A stretch of 33,886 bases of DNA from Streptomyces sp. JJ66 (GTDB lineage Bacteria; Actinomycetota; Actinomycetes; Streptomycetales; Streptomycetaceae). Below, in pieces: positions 1-6,154 of the stretch (the first letter of the stretch is position 1; every line of letters begins with the position of its first letter). The DNA lies in NCBI RefSeq assembly GCF_019303495.1, contig NZ_JAEVFI010000002.1, positions 1-33,886 of the forward strand. Reading direction: 5' to 3'. The notes under the pieces are model-generated. The model did no database searches, was not told where the DNA came from, and was given only the letters and a program-made list of their open reading frames with translations. Both the position numbers and the translations under genes were made by a program.

Positions 1-422
1 CCTCACCCCCGCAGCAGACCCCCGCCGACGAGCCACAGCAGGAGCCCCCACCGCGCCCCCTCATCGAGGACCGGGCCGCGTTCCTCCACTGGCTCGCCGA
101 CCTCATCGGCGACGCCAACGGCATCCACCTCGACCCCCTCCACCGAGCCCTCACCCAACAGCCCGGATGCACCCTCCCGCGCCCCCACCTCGGCCCCCTC
201 CTCGACCGCCTGGACGTGCCCTACCAGCGCACCATGTCGGTGGGCGGAATAGCCGGGCGCAGCGGGGTCCGCCGAGCCGATGTAGAGGCCGCTCTCACCG
301 CGCTCCCCCAGGGGACCCCGCAGGCCACTTCCGAGACCTCTCATAGTGCTCCTGACCTGCGGAAATCTCAACCACTCTCAACCGCTCTCACGCCCACTCT
401 CAGCCCCTCCCAGGAGCCTTGA
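1..422 (+). CDS. C-terminal end of an unrecognised protein, winged-helix-like (5' truncated)
   Basis: The reading frame is open from the window edge (codons on positions 3, 6, 9...) to TGA at 420-422, so the gene starts outside the window. The visible 139 residues begin with a Pro/Gln/Glu-rich linker. A compact segment of about 75 residues follows (IEDRAAFLHWLADLIGD to ADVEAALTALP), alternating helices with a short GIAGRSGVRRADV segment, which looks like a winged-helix fold at a protein end. A Ser/Thr/Pro-rich tail closes it. Similar C-terminal winged helices occur on FtsK-like or replication proteins of actinomycete mobile elements, but the N-terminal part needed to decide is missing. Its stop overlaps the next start (TGATG), so the two are probably translationally coupled. 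Function unknown. Confidence 0.6.
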   Translation, partial: SPPQQTPADEPQQEPPPRPLIEDRAAFLHWLADLIGDANGIHLDPLHRALTQQPGCTLPRPHLGPLLDRLDVPYQRTMSVGGIAGRSGVRRADVEAALTALPQGTPQATSETSHSAPDLRKSQPLSTALTPTLSPSQEP

Positions 423-679
423 TGCCCTACCGGCACCACTGCTACGCGTGCGACGCCGTCAGCGACCGGCACGACCGCCGCGCCGACGCCGAGACCGCCC
501 AGCAGGAACACCGCGACACCGCCCACGGCGGACACCAGCCCCTCGCCGGAGACCACATCGAACGCGTCCACGCAGACGGGCGCGGCGACCGCACCACCGG
601 CCAGCACTGGCCCCTCGGCGCCTACCTCGCCGCCCTCGTCCTGCTGTTCGCGATGCTCGCCGAGTGCGTCGGCCGCTGA
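422..679 (+). CDS. Small Cys-pair protein with one C-terminal membrane segment, unknown
   Basis: An 85-residue protein starting at ATG 422 inside the stop of the previous gene. It begins with a CxxC pair (CYACD) that could bind metal. A His/Asp/Arg-rich, probably soluble middle follows, and then a single hydrophobic helix near the C-terminus (LGAYLAALVLLFAMLAE). The charge pattern suggests a soluble N-terminal part anchored by the last helix. I do not recognise the family. The overlap with the upstream gene argues that it is real and co-transcribed. Confidence 0.6.
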   Translation: MPYRHHCYACDAVSDRHDRRADAETAQQEHRDTAHGGHQPLAGDHIERVHADGRGDRTTGQHWPLGAYLAALVLLFAMLAECVGR

Positions 680-764
680 CCGGCCCGTGCCGCTGACCAC
701 CCCGCGCTCGGGGCGCTCGGCGGGACCGTCCGGTCCACCACCGACACCACACCCGGAGAACCCC

Positions 765-923
765 GTGAGCTTCGAAGCCGAACAGCTCCAGCACGCCCTC
801 GCCGCCCTGCGCGACGGCGACCACCACACCGCCCAGCAAGCGATCGACCACCTCATCCACGAAGGCCACGACGGCACCGCCGAAGAAGCCCTGCGGCAGC
901 TCGACCGCAAGGAGCCCCGATGA
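765..923 (+). CDS. Small helical hypothetical protein
   Basis: A 52-residue, mostly helical, acidic protein (SFEAEQLQHALAALRDGD and onward). The frame is open from 687, but GTG 765 is preferred because GGAGA lies at 755-759 just upstream and the residues before it are low-complexity Pro/Ser/Thr. It ends KEPR and its stop overlaps the next ATG (ATGA), which indicates coupling. No function can be assigned. Confidence 0.55.
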   Translation: MSFEAEQLQHALAALRDGDHHTAQQAIDHLIHEGHDGTAEEALRQLDRKEPR

Positions 924-1126
924 GCCGCTGGATCGAAGACGCGTCCATCCCCGCACCCGACGGCCACTACTGGGCGCGGCCCGCCCCCGACGACTGCCCG
1001 GGCTGCCCCTGCCACACCGCCCGCGTCTGCGACCGCCGCGACTGGACGCGCGCCAGCCGCCCCACCCACCCGGACGGCACCCCCTACACCGAGCCCTGCC
1101 CCTGCGAGCACACCGCCCGCCACTGA
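920..1126 (+). CDS. Small Cys/His-rich hypothetical protein
   Basis: A 68-residue protein with a four-base ATGA overlap to the upstream gene. It holds a dense cysteine cluster (CPGCPCHTARVC) and a second one near the end (CPCEH), spaced as in small zinc-binding knuckles. Trp and Pro residues dominate the rest. A metal-binding role is an inference from the Cys pattern only. A perfect 12-bp hairpin begins four bases after the stop, so this is probably the last gene of its transcript. Confidence 0.55.
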   Translation: MSRWIEDASIPAPDGHYWARPAPDDCPGCPCHTARVCDRRDWTRASRPTHPDGTPYTEPCPCEHTARH

Positions 1127-1129
1127 ACT

Positions 1130-1170
1130 CCCGGGGCGGTCCACGCCTGCCAGCACCAGACCGCCCCGGG
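1130..1170 (+). terminator. Terminator-like 12-bp hairpin
   Basis: CCCGGGGCGGTC (1130-1141) is the exact reverse complement of 1159-1170, with a 17-nt loop. There is no T-tract, as is common for actinomycete terminators. It follows the stop of the preceding small-gene cluster directly. Confidence 0.55.
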
Positions 1171-1202
1171 TCCCATCCCGACACGGAACAGGAGCCCCCA
1201 GC

Positions 1203-1298
1203 ATGGACTACGGCAGCCCCACCCCCGACCTCAGCGACCTCGACCCCACCGACACCGACATGGGCGACTGGGTCGAAATCGTCCTCGACGCCGACTGA
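1203..1298 (+). CDS. 31-residue acidic peptide
   Basis: A short frame, ATG 1203 to TGA 1298, preceded by a clear AGGAG (about 1190-1194). The product is extremely acidic (a third Asp/Glu, ending EIVLDAD) with no Lys or Arg. It stands alone between two hairpins, which supports a separate transcription unit. Such tiny acidic peptides are common in actinophage early regions and have no known function. The good ribosome site and free-standing position are the only support. Confidence 0.45.
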   Translation: MDYGSPTPDLSDLDPTDTDMGDWVEIVLDAD

Positions 1299-1368
1299 AC
1301 CAGACGCGCCTCGCGCCACCACACGTGTCCCGATCTGGCATTCCCCGAGCCAGCAATCGCGAGAGAGA

Positions 1369-1620
1369 ATGACCAGCATGAAGTCGCTCATCACCCGTGC
1401 CACCCAGAGCTACTGGGCACTCAACGTCCGAGTCTGGGAAGCGCTGCGCCCTGCCCACGCCGCCCTGCTTGCCCTCGTCGGTACCGCATCGCTCGCACTG
1501 TGGATGGCAGGCGTCATCACCGGGCGCTACGAGCTCGGAGTGCCGCTCGTAGCAGTCAGCCTCACGTGGCTGCTTGCCGAGGCGCTGACGGGGCGGCACT
1601 CTCCCCGAACGCACCGGTAG
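1369..1620 (+). CDS. Small two-helix membrane protein
   Basis: An 83-residue protein with two hydrophobic stretches: about residues 30-50 (HAALLALVGTASLALWMAGV) and 56-73 (LGVPLVAVSLTWLLAEAL). A basic N-terminus and a basic C-terminus (GRHSPRTHR) would both face the cytoplasm if the helices form a hairpin. GAGAGAGA lies immediately before ATG 1369. ATG 1378 is an alternative start with better spacing from that purine run. No family recognised. A perfect hairpin (1651-1681) follows the stop by 30 bases. Confidence 0.6.
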   Translation: MTSMKSLITRATQSYWALNVRVWEALRPAHAALLALVGTASLALWMAGVITGRYELGVPLVAVSLTWLLAEALTGRHSPRTHR

Positions 1621-1650
1621 GGCTGGCACCGCCCAGCAACACGGCCTCCT

Positions 1651-1681
1651 GCGCCCGCCCGGGCCACCACCGGGCGGGCGC
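1651..1681 (+). terminator. Terminator-like 12-bp hairpin
   Basis: GCGCCCGCCCGG (1651-1662) pairs perfectly with 1670-1681 across a 7-nt loop. No T-tract. It ends the unit of the small membrane protein. Confidence 0.6.
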
Positions 1682-1795
1682 TCCCGCGTAACGGCTCCGT
1701 CACAGCCCCCGCAAGCGACTGGCCCGACACCACCACCAGGCGGCACGGTGTGACCCACTCGCCACCCCCCTTGGCCGCCGCATCAAGGAGCCGTC

Positions 1796-2422
1796 ATGCG
1801 CCCCGTCGCCCTCGCCGTCACCACCATCGCTCTACTCGCCCTCACCGCCTGCGGCAACAACGAGCCCGCCGACGACCGCGAACCTGCCGCCGCGCCCTCC
1901 AGCGACCAGCCCTTCGCCGACACCCCCGCACCCGACGAACCCCAGACCGCCGAATACGAGTTCGGCGACACCGCCGAAACCACCGGCTCCATGGGAGCAG
2001 GCACCCTCGCCGTCACCCCCACCACCGTCGTCTACGCCAACACCGCCACCGGCGAAACCCCCGACAACGACCTGTACGCCGTCATCGTCTACAAGGCCGA
2101 AGCCACCGGCGGCACCGTCTCCGAAGCCGCCCCCATCGAAGGCGGCGGCTGGAAATGGATCACCCCCGAGGGGCAGGCCCTTGACTGGCAGTCTGGTAAC
2201 ACCGATGGCGTCGCCCCTCCGGGCTACGGTTCCGGCGGCGACATCGTCGGCGGCACGTTCGAGCTGTACACCGAGGCGTTCGACCTAGCCGAGGGCTGGA
2301 ACGGCGACGGTGCCAAGCTCGTGTACATCGACGGCAACGGGGCCACCCACACCTGGACTGATATCCCCACTGAGGACAGCGGCCCCGAAGTGGAGAAGCT
2401 GAAGGCTGGCCTCGGCCAGTAG
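1796..2422 (+). CDS. Secreted lipoprotein of unknown function
   Basis: A 208-residue protein with a classic lipoprotein signal: MRP, a hydrophobic core, then lipobox LTAC with Cys19 as the lipidation site. A low-complexity acidic/Pro linker (residues 20-50) leads to a beta-rich domain (about 55-195) containing YAVIVYKAEATGG and a repeated Gly/Trp pattern, which resembles small immunoglobulin-like lipoprotein domains of the DUF4352 type. AAGGAG lies just before ATG 1796. It would be anchored outside the membrane of the host. Phage lipoproteins of this kind can block infection by related phages, so superinfection exclusion is a reasonable inference. A hairpin with a short T-rich end (2504-2534) lies downstream. 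Confidence 0.75.
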   Translation: MRPVALAVTTIALLALTACGNNEPADDREPAAAPSSDQPFADTPAPDEPQTAEYEFGDTAETTGSMGAGTLAVTPTTVVYANTATGETPDNDLYAVIVYKAEATGGTVSEAAPIEGGGWKWITPEGQALDWQSGNTDGVAPPGYGSGGDIVGGTFELYTEAFDLAEGWNGDGAKLVYIDGNGATHTWTDIPTEDSGPEVEKLKAGLGQ

Positions 2423-2503
2423 GCCCGACGTGCCCTTGCTTGACCGGACGATCTTCGCTATGTCACAGTGAGCACACCGGGAACAACTGTGCCCGCAGAC
2501 CCT

Positions 2504-2534
2504 AAGCCCCCAGGCCCTCCGCCGGGGGCTTTCT
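2504..2534 (+). terminator. Rho-independent-like terminator
   Basis: AAGCCCCC (2504-2511) pairs with GGGGGCTT (2524-2531), leaving a 12-nt loop and a short pyrimidine end (TCT). It lies between the lipoprotein gene and the HTH gene. Confidence 0.6.
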
Positions 2535-2552
2535 GCATGCCAGGGGGTGACC

Positions 2553-2795
2553 ATGCAGCCCGCCGAGGTCTACGCCGACGAACTCGTCTACGCCCACGAA
2601 GCCTCCGCCGCCACCGGCGTACCCGAACTCGTCATCCGACAATGGGCCAGCCGCGGGCGCATCCGCCGCTACCCCGGCGACGGCCGCCCCTCCGGCAACG
2701 GCCGCCTCTACCGCACCATGTACGCCCTGCCCGAAGTACAAGACTGCGCACGCCAGTACAAGGCCACCCCACAGCGCGCACCCCACGCCGCCTGA
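2553..2795 (+). CDS. MerR/AlpA-like helix-turn-helix protein
   Basis: An 80-residue protein. ATG 2553 is chosen because AGGGGGTG (2542-2549) is correctly spaced; the in-frame GTG 2547 would lie inside that site. Residues 10-60 fit a MerR/excisionase-type winged helix: HEASAATGVPELVIRQWASR (helix-turn-helix with the conserved IRQW helix) followed by a G/R-rich wing and RLYRTMYALPEVQ. A DNA-binding role in phage gene control or excision is likely from the fold. The target is unknown. It stands alone between two hairpins. Confidence 0.7.
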   Translation: MQPAEVYADELVYAHEASAATGVPELVIRQWASRGRIRRYPGDGRPSGNGRLYRTMYALPEVQDCARQYKATPQRAPHAA

Positions 2796-2893
2796 GCCCA
2801 CCGTGGACTTCCCGGACCACTTCACCCTCCAACCCGCCCCCTAAGCCGGGCCGCTCCAGCCGTACCCCCAGACGGCCTGTCGTAGCAGCCCAC

Positions 2894-2934
2894 GCCGCCC
2901 GCCCGCAGGATCGAGGGCTCCCCGGGCGGGCGGC
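2894..2934 (+). terminator. Terminator-like 12-bp hairpin
   Basis: GCCGCCCGCCCG (2894-2905) is perfectly complementary to 2923-2934 over a 17-nt loop. It separates the HTH gene from the tail-fibre unit; the next ribosome site (GGAGGGAGG) begins about 17 bases later. Confidence 0.55.
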
Positions 2935-2966
2935 AATCACACACCACCCCGGAGGGAGGCCCAGGC

Positions 2967-3305
2967 ATGGCCGCAGGCGCCTACGACATCCACATAGAGC
3001 AGGGCGCCACCTGCCAGCGCACCTGGACCTGCATTAGCGACGACGGCAGCCCCTACCCGTGGACCGGCTGGCAAGCACGCGCACAAATCCGCACCGCCGC
3101 CGCCGAAAACGGCGACCTCATCCTCGACCTCACCCCCCACCTCACCCTCGACGGGCACGTCATCACCCTCGTGATTCCCGCCGCCGTCACCGAAACCCTC
3201 ACCCGCCACGGCCGCTGGGACATGGAGCTCTACGACACCACCACCGGCTACGTGGTGCGGCTCCTCCAAGGCCAGGCCACCCTCAGCAAGGAGGTGACCC
3301 GGTGA
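2967..3305 (+). CDS. BppU-like N-terminal-domain protein, putative tail-fibre or baseplate component
   Basis: A 112-residue beta-rich protein. The opening IHIEQGATCQRTWT, then WTGWQARAQIRTAA, LTLDGHVITLVIPAAVTETL and WDMELYD, follow the pattern of the BppU N-terminal domain. That domain attaches receptor-binding proteins to siphophage baseplates. GGAGGGAGG precedes ATG 2967. The stop overlaps the GTG of the SGNH hydrolase gene (GTGA), so the two are coupled and probably form one host-adsorption unit. The unit lies upstream of the terminase rather than with the tail genes. The family call is by pattern, with moderate certainty. Confidence 0.65.
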   Translation: MAAGAYDIHIEQGATCQRTWTCISDDGSPYPWTGWQARAQIRTAAAENGDLILDLTPHLTLDGHVITLVIPAAVTETLTRHGRWDMELYDTTTGYVVRLLQGQATLSKEVTR

Positions 3306-4627
3306 ACATCACCCCGACCGGTGGCAGCACCCCCGCAGTGATCCGCGTCCACGACGGCCTCCCCGGCCCCCAAGGCCCCGCCGGACCCTCCGCCTACGAC
3401 CTCGCCGTCGCCAACGGATACACCGGCACCCAAACCCAATGGCTTGACTCCCTCGCCGTGCGCGGCCTGCGGCGCCGCGACCTGCCCCACCCCGCCGCCG
3501 CCGAGCGCCTCTACAGCGGCACCGCGCCCACCATCAGCATCGCCCAAACCTCCACCCCCACCAGCGGCTACATCATGCACCGGCCCCCCGGCGTCACCCC
3601 CGGCAGCGGTGAAGAAGCCGCCCACCTCACCCTCCTCGGCGCCACAAACTTCCAGGTCGGCGACACCTTCCCCGACACCACCTACATCCTGCCGACCAGC
3701 CGCTACCCCCACACCCGCGACACCTACGCCTCCTCCCAAAGCACCTGGTCACTGGCATTCGCCACCGACGCCGCCGACCTCCAGGTCCGCGTCAACTACC
3801 AGGCCAGCGGCCACTACCGGCTCAGCATCGACGGGCAGCCCCTCACCCACACCATGACCCCCCTCGGCGGCGCCACCGCCGGATACACCCACCTCCTCAG
3901 CATCGACTTCGGCGGCGCCGCCCACCGCACGATCCGGCTCGACTTCAGCGCCGTCCCCTTCGGCGGCATCTACCTGCCCCCCGGCGCCACCCTGTGGCCC
4001 GCCCCACCCACGGGCGGGCGCCTCGCCGTCCTCGGCGACTCCCTCTCGGACGGCTCCGCCGAGAACACCGGCGCCGGAGCAGGCACCTGGGTCCACCACA
4101 CCGCCCGCCAACTCGCCGCCGCCGACACCTGGAACCAGTCACGAGGCGGCACCGGCTACATCGCCTCCGGCACGTGGGCGAACTTCCCCGACCGGATCAC
4201 CGACATCACCGACCACACCCCAGATCGGGTCATCGTCTGGGGCGGCTACAACGACAGCCAAGAAGACCAGGCTGCCCTCGCCGCCGCCGTGGACACCACC
4301 CTCGCCGCCCTCACCAGCGCACTACCCGACGCCGCCATCTACGTCATCGGCTGCTGGGACCCCACCGGCACCCCCGGCGCCACCATCACCGGCACCGACA
4401 CCACCCTCCGCGGCTCCGCCGCCACCGCCGGAATCCCGTTCATCTCACCCATCACCGGCAGCATCTACACCGCAGACGGCACCCTCGCCGACACCCACGG
4501 GCCGTGGATCACCACCGCCAACCAGGCCGCCTACATCGGCAGCGACAACGTCCACCCCAACGACGACGGGCACGCCTACCTCGCCCGCCGCATCACCGCT
4601 GCCATCGCCGCACTCCTCCCCGCCTAA
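3302..4627 (+). CDS. Tail-fibre-like SGNH/GDSL esterase with collagen-like stalk
   Basis: A 441-residue protein starting at GTG 3302 in the stop of the previous gene. Residues 19-30 (GLPGPQGPAGP) are a short collagen-like Gly-X-Y stalk. They are followed by SAYDLAVANGYTGTQTQWL, a motif of phage fibres. The middle (about 60-235) is a beta-sandwich-like domain. From residue 240 an SGNH hydrolase domain is clear: block I GDSLSDG with nucleophile Ser247, block III GGYND with Asn317, and block V DNVHPNDDGH with Asp415 and His418. The enzyme probably de-esterifies a host surface polysaccharide during adsorption. The third codon position is strongly C-biased, unlike the structural genes downstream. 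The substrate cannot be read from the sequence. Confidence 0.85.
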   Translation: MNITPTGGSTPAVIRVHDGLPGPQGPAGPSAYDLAVANGYTGTQTQWLDSLAVRGLRRRDLPHPAAAERLYSGTAPTISIAQTSTPTSGYIMHRPPGVTPGSGEEAAHLTLLGATNFQVGDTFPDTTYILPTSRYPHTRDTYASSQSTWSLAFATDAADLQVRVNYQASGHYRLSIDGQPLTHTMTPLGGATAGYTHLLSIDFGGAAHRTIRLDFSAVPFGGIYLPPGATLWPAPPTGGRLAVLGDSLSDGSAENTGAGAGTWVHHTARQLAAADTWNQSRGGTGYIASGTWANFPDRITDITDHTPDRVIVWGGYNDSQEDQAALAAAVDTTLAALTSALPDAAIYVIGCWDPTGTPGATITGTDTTLRGSAATAGIPFISPITGSIYTADGTLADTHGPWITTANQAAYIGSDNVHPNDDGHAYLARRITAAIAALLPA

Positions 4628-4651
4628 ATGCCCCCGCCGGAGGGAAACCCC

Positions 4652-5053
4652 GTGCCCCGCATCCAAATTCTCGACCTGCCCGAAGGTGTCGATGACGACC
4701 GGCCGCCGTTCGCGCTCGTCATCGACCAGTACGTGCCGCAGCGGATCATCCTCGACCCCGACCAGACCAGCGAACCCAGCGACCCGCTGTTCAACCAGCT
4801 GCGTCAGGTTGGGGAACAGATCGGCGCGCGCGGCGTGCTCATCTTCGAAGACACCATCGAGATCCCCGCCAACGAGGTGTCGATCGGCCCCGATGGCTAC
4901 CCGGTGCGCGTGCGTGTCGAAGGTGACTTCGAGAAGTTCCGCGAACAGGTTCAAGACGAGATCACCAAGGCGCAGCGCAGCATGACCAGCGCCATACGCG
5001 AACAGGCCCCGCCGAACCCCAGCGGCCAGGCTCCTGCCGACGGCAGTCCCTAG
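4652..5053 (+). CDS. Conserved actinophage-type hypothetical protein
   Basis: A 133-residue acidic protein. The frame opens at ATG 4628, but GTG 4652 is preferred because GGAGGG (4639-4644) lies seven bases before it. The first part is beta-rich (RIQILDLPEGVDDDRPPF, FALVIDQYV). The middle has helices, and a beta pair with IGPDGYPVRVRVEGDFEK leads into a charged amphipathic helix (FREQVQDEITKAQRSM). A disordered Pro/Gly tail ends it. I do not recognise a function. Its position after the fibre unit suggests a virion or host-interaction role, but this is only context. Confidence 0.6.
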   Translation: MPRIQILDLPEGVDDDRPPFALVIDQYVPQRIILDPDQTSEPSDPLFNQLRQVGEQIGARGVLIFEDTIEIPANEVSIGPDGYPVRVRVEGDFEKFREQVQDEITKAQRSMTSAIREQAPPNPSGQAPADGSP

Positions 5054-5098
5054 GCTCGGGTAAGACCGCACCGCCCACTGCCCAACAGGGAGGCCGTC

Positions 5099-5491
5099 AT
5101 GCCGCGCGCCCTCTCGGTGTGCTCCACGCCCGGCTGTCCCAACCTCGCCCGCGGACGCTGCGCCACCTGCCGCTCCAAAGCCGAACAACAGCGCGGCACC
5201 GCACGACAGCGCGGCTACGGCCGCCAGCACGAACAGCAGTTCCGCCCCGCCGTCCTCGCCCGCGACCCCGTATGCCGCTGCCCCGGCTGCCCCACATGCA
5301 CCACACCAAGCCAGCAGTGCAAGCGGGCAAGCCAGCACGCCGACCACTGGCCACTCGACCGGCGCACCCTGCACGCCCGCGGCCTCGACCCCAACGACCC
5401 CCAGCACGGGCGCGGCCTCTGCGGACGCTGCCACAGCCACGCCACCGCCCGGCACCAGCCCGGGGGCTGGCACGAACCAACAGCCGGATGA
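5099..5491 (+). CDS. HNH endonuclease next to the terminase
   Basis: A 130-residue HNH nuclease. An N-terminal Cys knuckle (CSTPGCPNLARGRCATC) is followed by the core: a Cys cluster CRCPGCPTC (59-67), HADH with His80, Asp82 and His83, Asn99, then LCGRCH with Cys108, Cys111 and His112. The Cys residues would hold structural zinc, and the His/Asn residues form the beta-beta-alpha-metal active site. In many siphophages with cohesive ends an HNH protein of this kind is encoded next to the terminase and is needed with the large subunit to cut the packaging site. GGGAGG precedes ATG 5099. The first family-like Cys group argues that the start is right. Confidence 0.88.
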   Translation: MPRALSVCSTPGCPNLARGRCATCRSKAEQQRGTARQRGYGRQHEQQFRPAVLARDPVCRCPGCPTCTTPSQQCKRASQHADHWPLDRRTLHARGLDPNDPQHGRGLCGRCHSHATARHQPGGWHEPTAG

Positions 5492-5513
5492 GCAAGCTCG
5501 TCACCACGGGCGA

Positions 5514-5537
5514 GCACGGGTGGGGGGACACCCGTGC
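5514..5537 (+). repeat. Inverted repeat with G-run loop
   Basis: GCACGGGTG (5514-5522) pairs perfectly with CACCCGTGC (5529-5537), with loop GGGGGA. It lies just after the HNH gene and could be a terminator or part of a packaging site. Confidence 0.5.
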
Positions 5538-5596
5538 GGGCGGGCGCGCGGGAGACCGCCGGGGAGGACGAAATTGATCTGTACGGAACCCAGGGT

Positions 5597-5677
5597 CCGC
5601 AACGGGGCTCAGTGGTGGCCGTATGCAGTAGGTGCCGTGCCGCAACGGCCCGGCTTGTTGAAGTGCCGCAACGGCAC
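5597..5677 (+). repeat. Three CCGCAACGG hairpin repeats
   Basis: CCGCAACGG occurs at 5597-5605, 5640-5648 and 5667-5675 (the last within GTGCCGCAACGGCAC, 5663-5677, a perfect 6-bp stem). Each forms a short stem capped by CAA. They lie directly upstream of the small terminase gene. Confidence 0.6.
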
Positions 5678-5693
5678 AGCGAGGAGGCAATGC

Positions 5694-6152
5694 GTGCCTC
5701 AGCTTCCGAAGGACCCCAAAACCCGGCAGCGCCGTAACCGGGCTTCGACAGCGCGCACTCTCACGGGTGTGCCGGACGGTTTCGACGCTCCGACGCTTCC
5801 GGCTGGTAGGCGGTGGAGGCAGGCCACCCGGGACTGGTGGGCGGATGTGTGGGCTTCGCCGATGGCCAGCGAGTTCGTTGACGGCCGGGTGGATGTGCAT
5901 GGCCTGTACATGCTGGCGGTGCTGGTGGATGACTTCTGGCGGGAGCCATCGGCGTCGCTCGCGGCGGAGATTCGTCTCCAGCGGCAGTGCTTCGGGCTGA
6001 CGCCGATCGACCGCCGCCGGTTGCAGTGGGAGATCGACCGTGGCGAGGACGCCTCGGAGCGAACGCGCAAACGGCGCGCTGCCCCGGCCCCGAAAGTGAA
6101 GGCGGACGGCGGTGGGTCGGATGACCCGCGCGCTGTGCTGCATGCGGTGTAG
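5694..6152 (+). CDS. Terminase small subunit
   Basis: A 152-residue protein starting at GTG 5694, with an ideal GAGGAGG (5681-5687) six bases upstream. The longer open frame upstream is non-coding repeat sequence. The N-terminus is basic (LPKDPKTRQRRNRAS). A helical body follows with ATRDWWADVWASPMASEF and VHGLYMLAVLVDDFW, then a long helix EIRLQRQCFGLTPIDRRRLQ. This is the usual pattern of actinophage terS: the GLTPxDRRRLxW segment is typical and is followed by a charged tail. TerS recognises the packaging site and hands DNA to the large subunit, whose gene starts two bases after this stop. Confidence 0.88.
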   Translation: MPQLPKDPKTRQRRNRASTARTLTGVPDGFDAPTLPAGRRWRQATRDWWADVWASPMASEFVDGRVDVHGLYMLAVLVDDFWREPSASLAAEIRLQRQCFGLTPIDRRRLQWEIDRGEDASERTRKRRAAPAPKVKADGGGSDDPRAVLHAV

Positions 6153-6154
6153 CG

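Larger units (their letters stand above)
5492..5693 (+). other. 202-bp gap before terS with hairpin and CCGCAACGG repeats; candidate packaging region
   Basis: No convincing gene lies here, although the terS frame stays open back to 5520. The gap holds a GC-rich hairpin (5514-5537), G-rich sequence, three CCGCAACGG repeats and the terS ribosome site GAGGAGG (5681-5687). Its place between an HNH nuclease and the small terminase fits a cos or pac site. That function is inferred from position only. Confidence 0.4.

Noticed and set aside
5520..5693. N-terminal extension of the small terminase back to 5520
   Set aside because: It would translate the hairpin and repeat region into Arg/Gly/Pro-rich sequence, while GTG 5694 has a perfect GAGGAGG.
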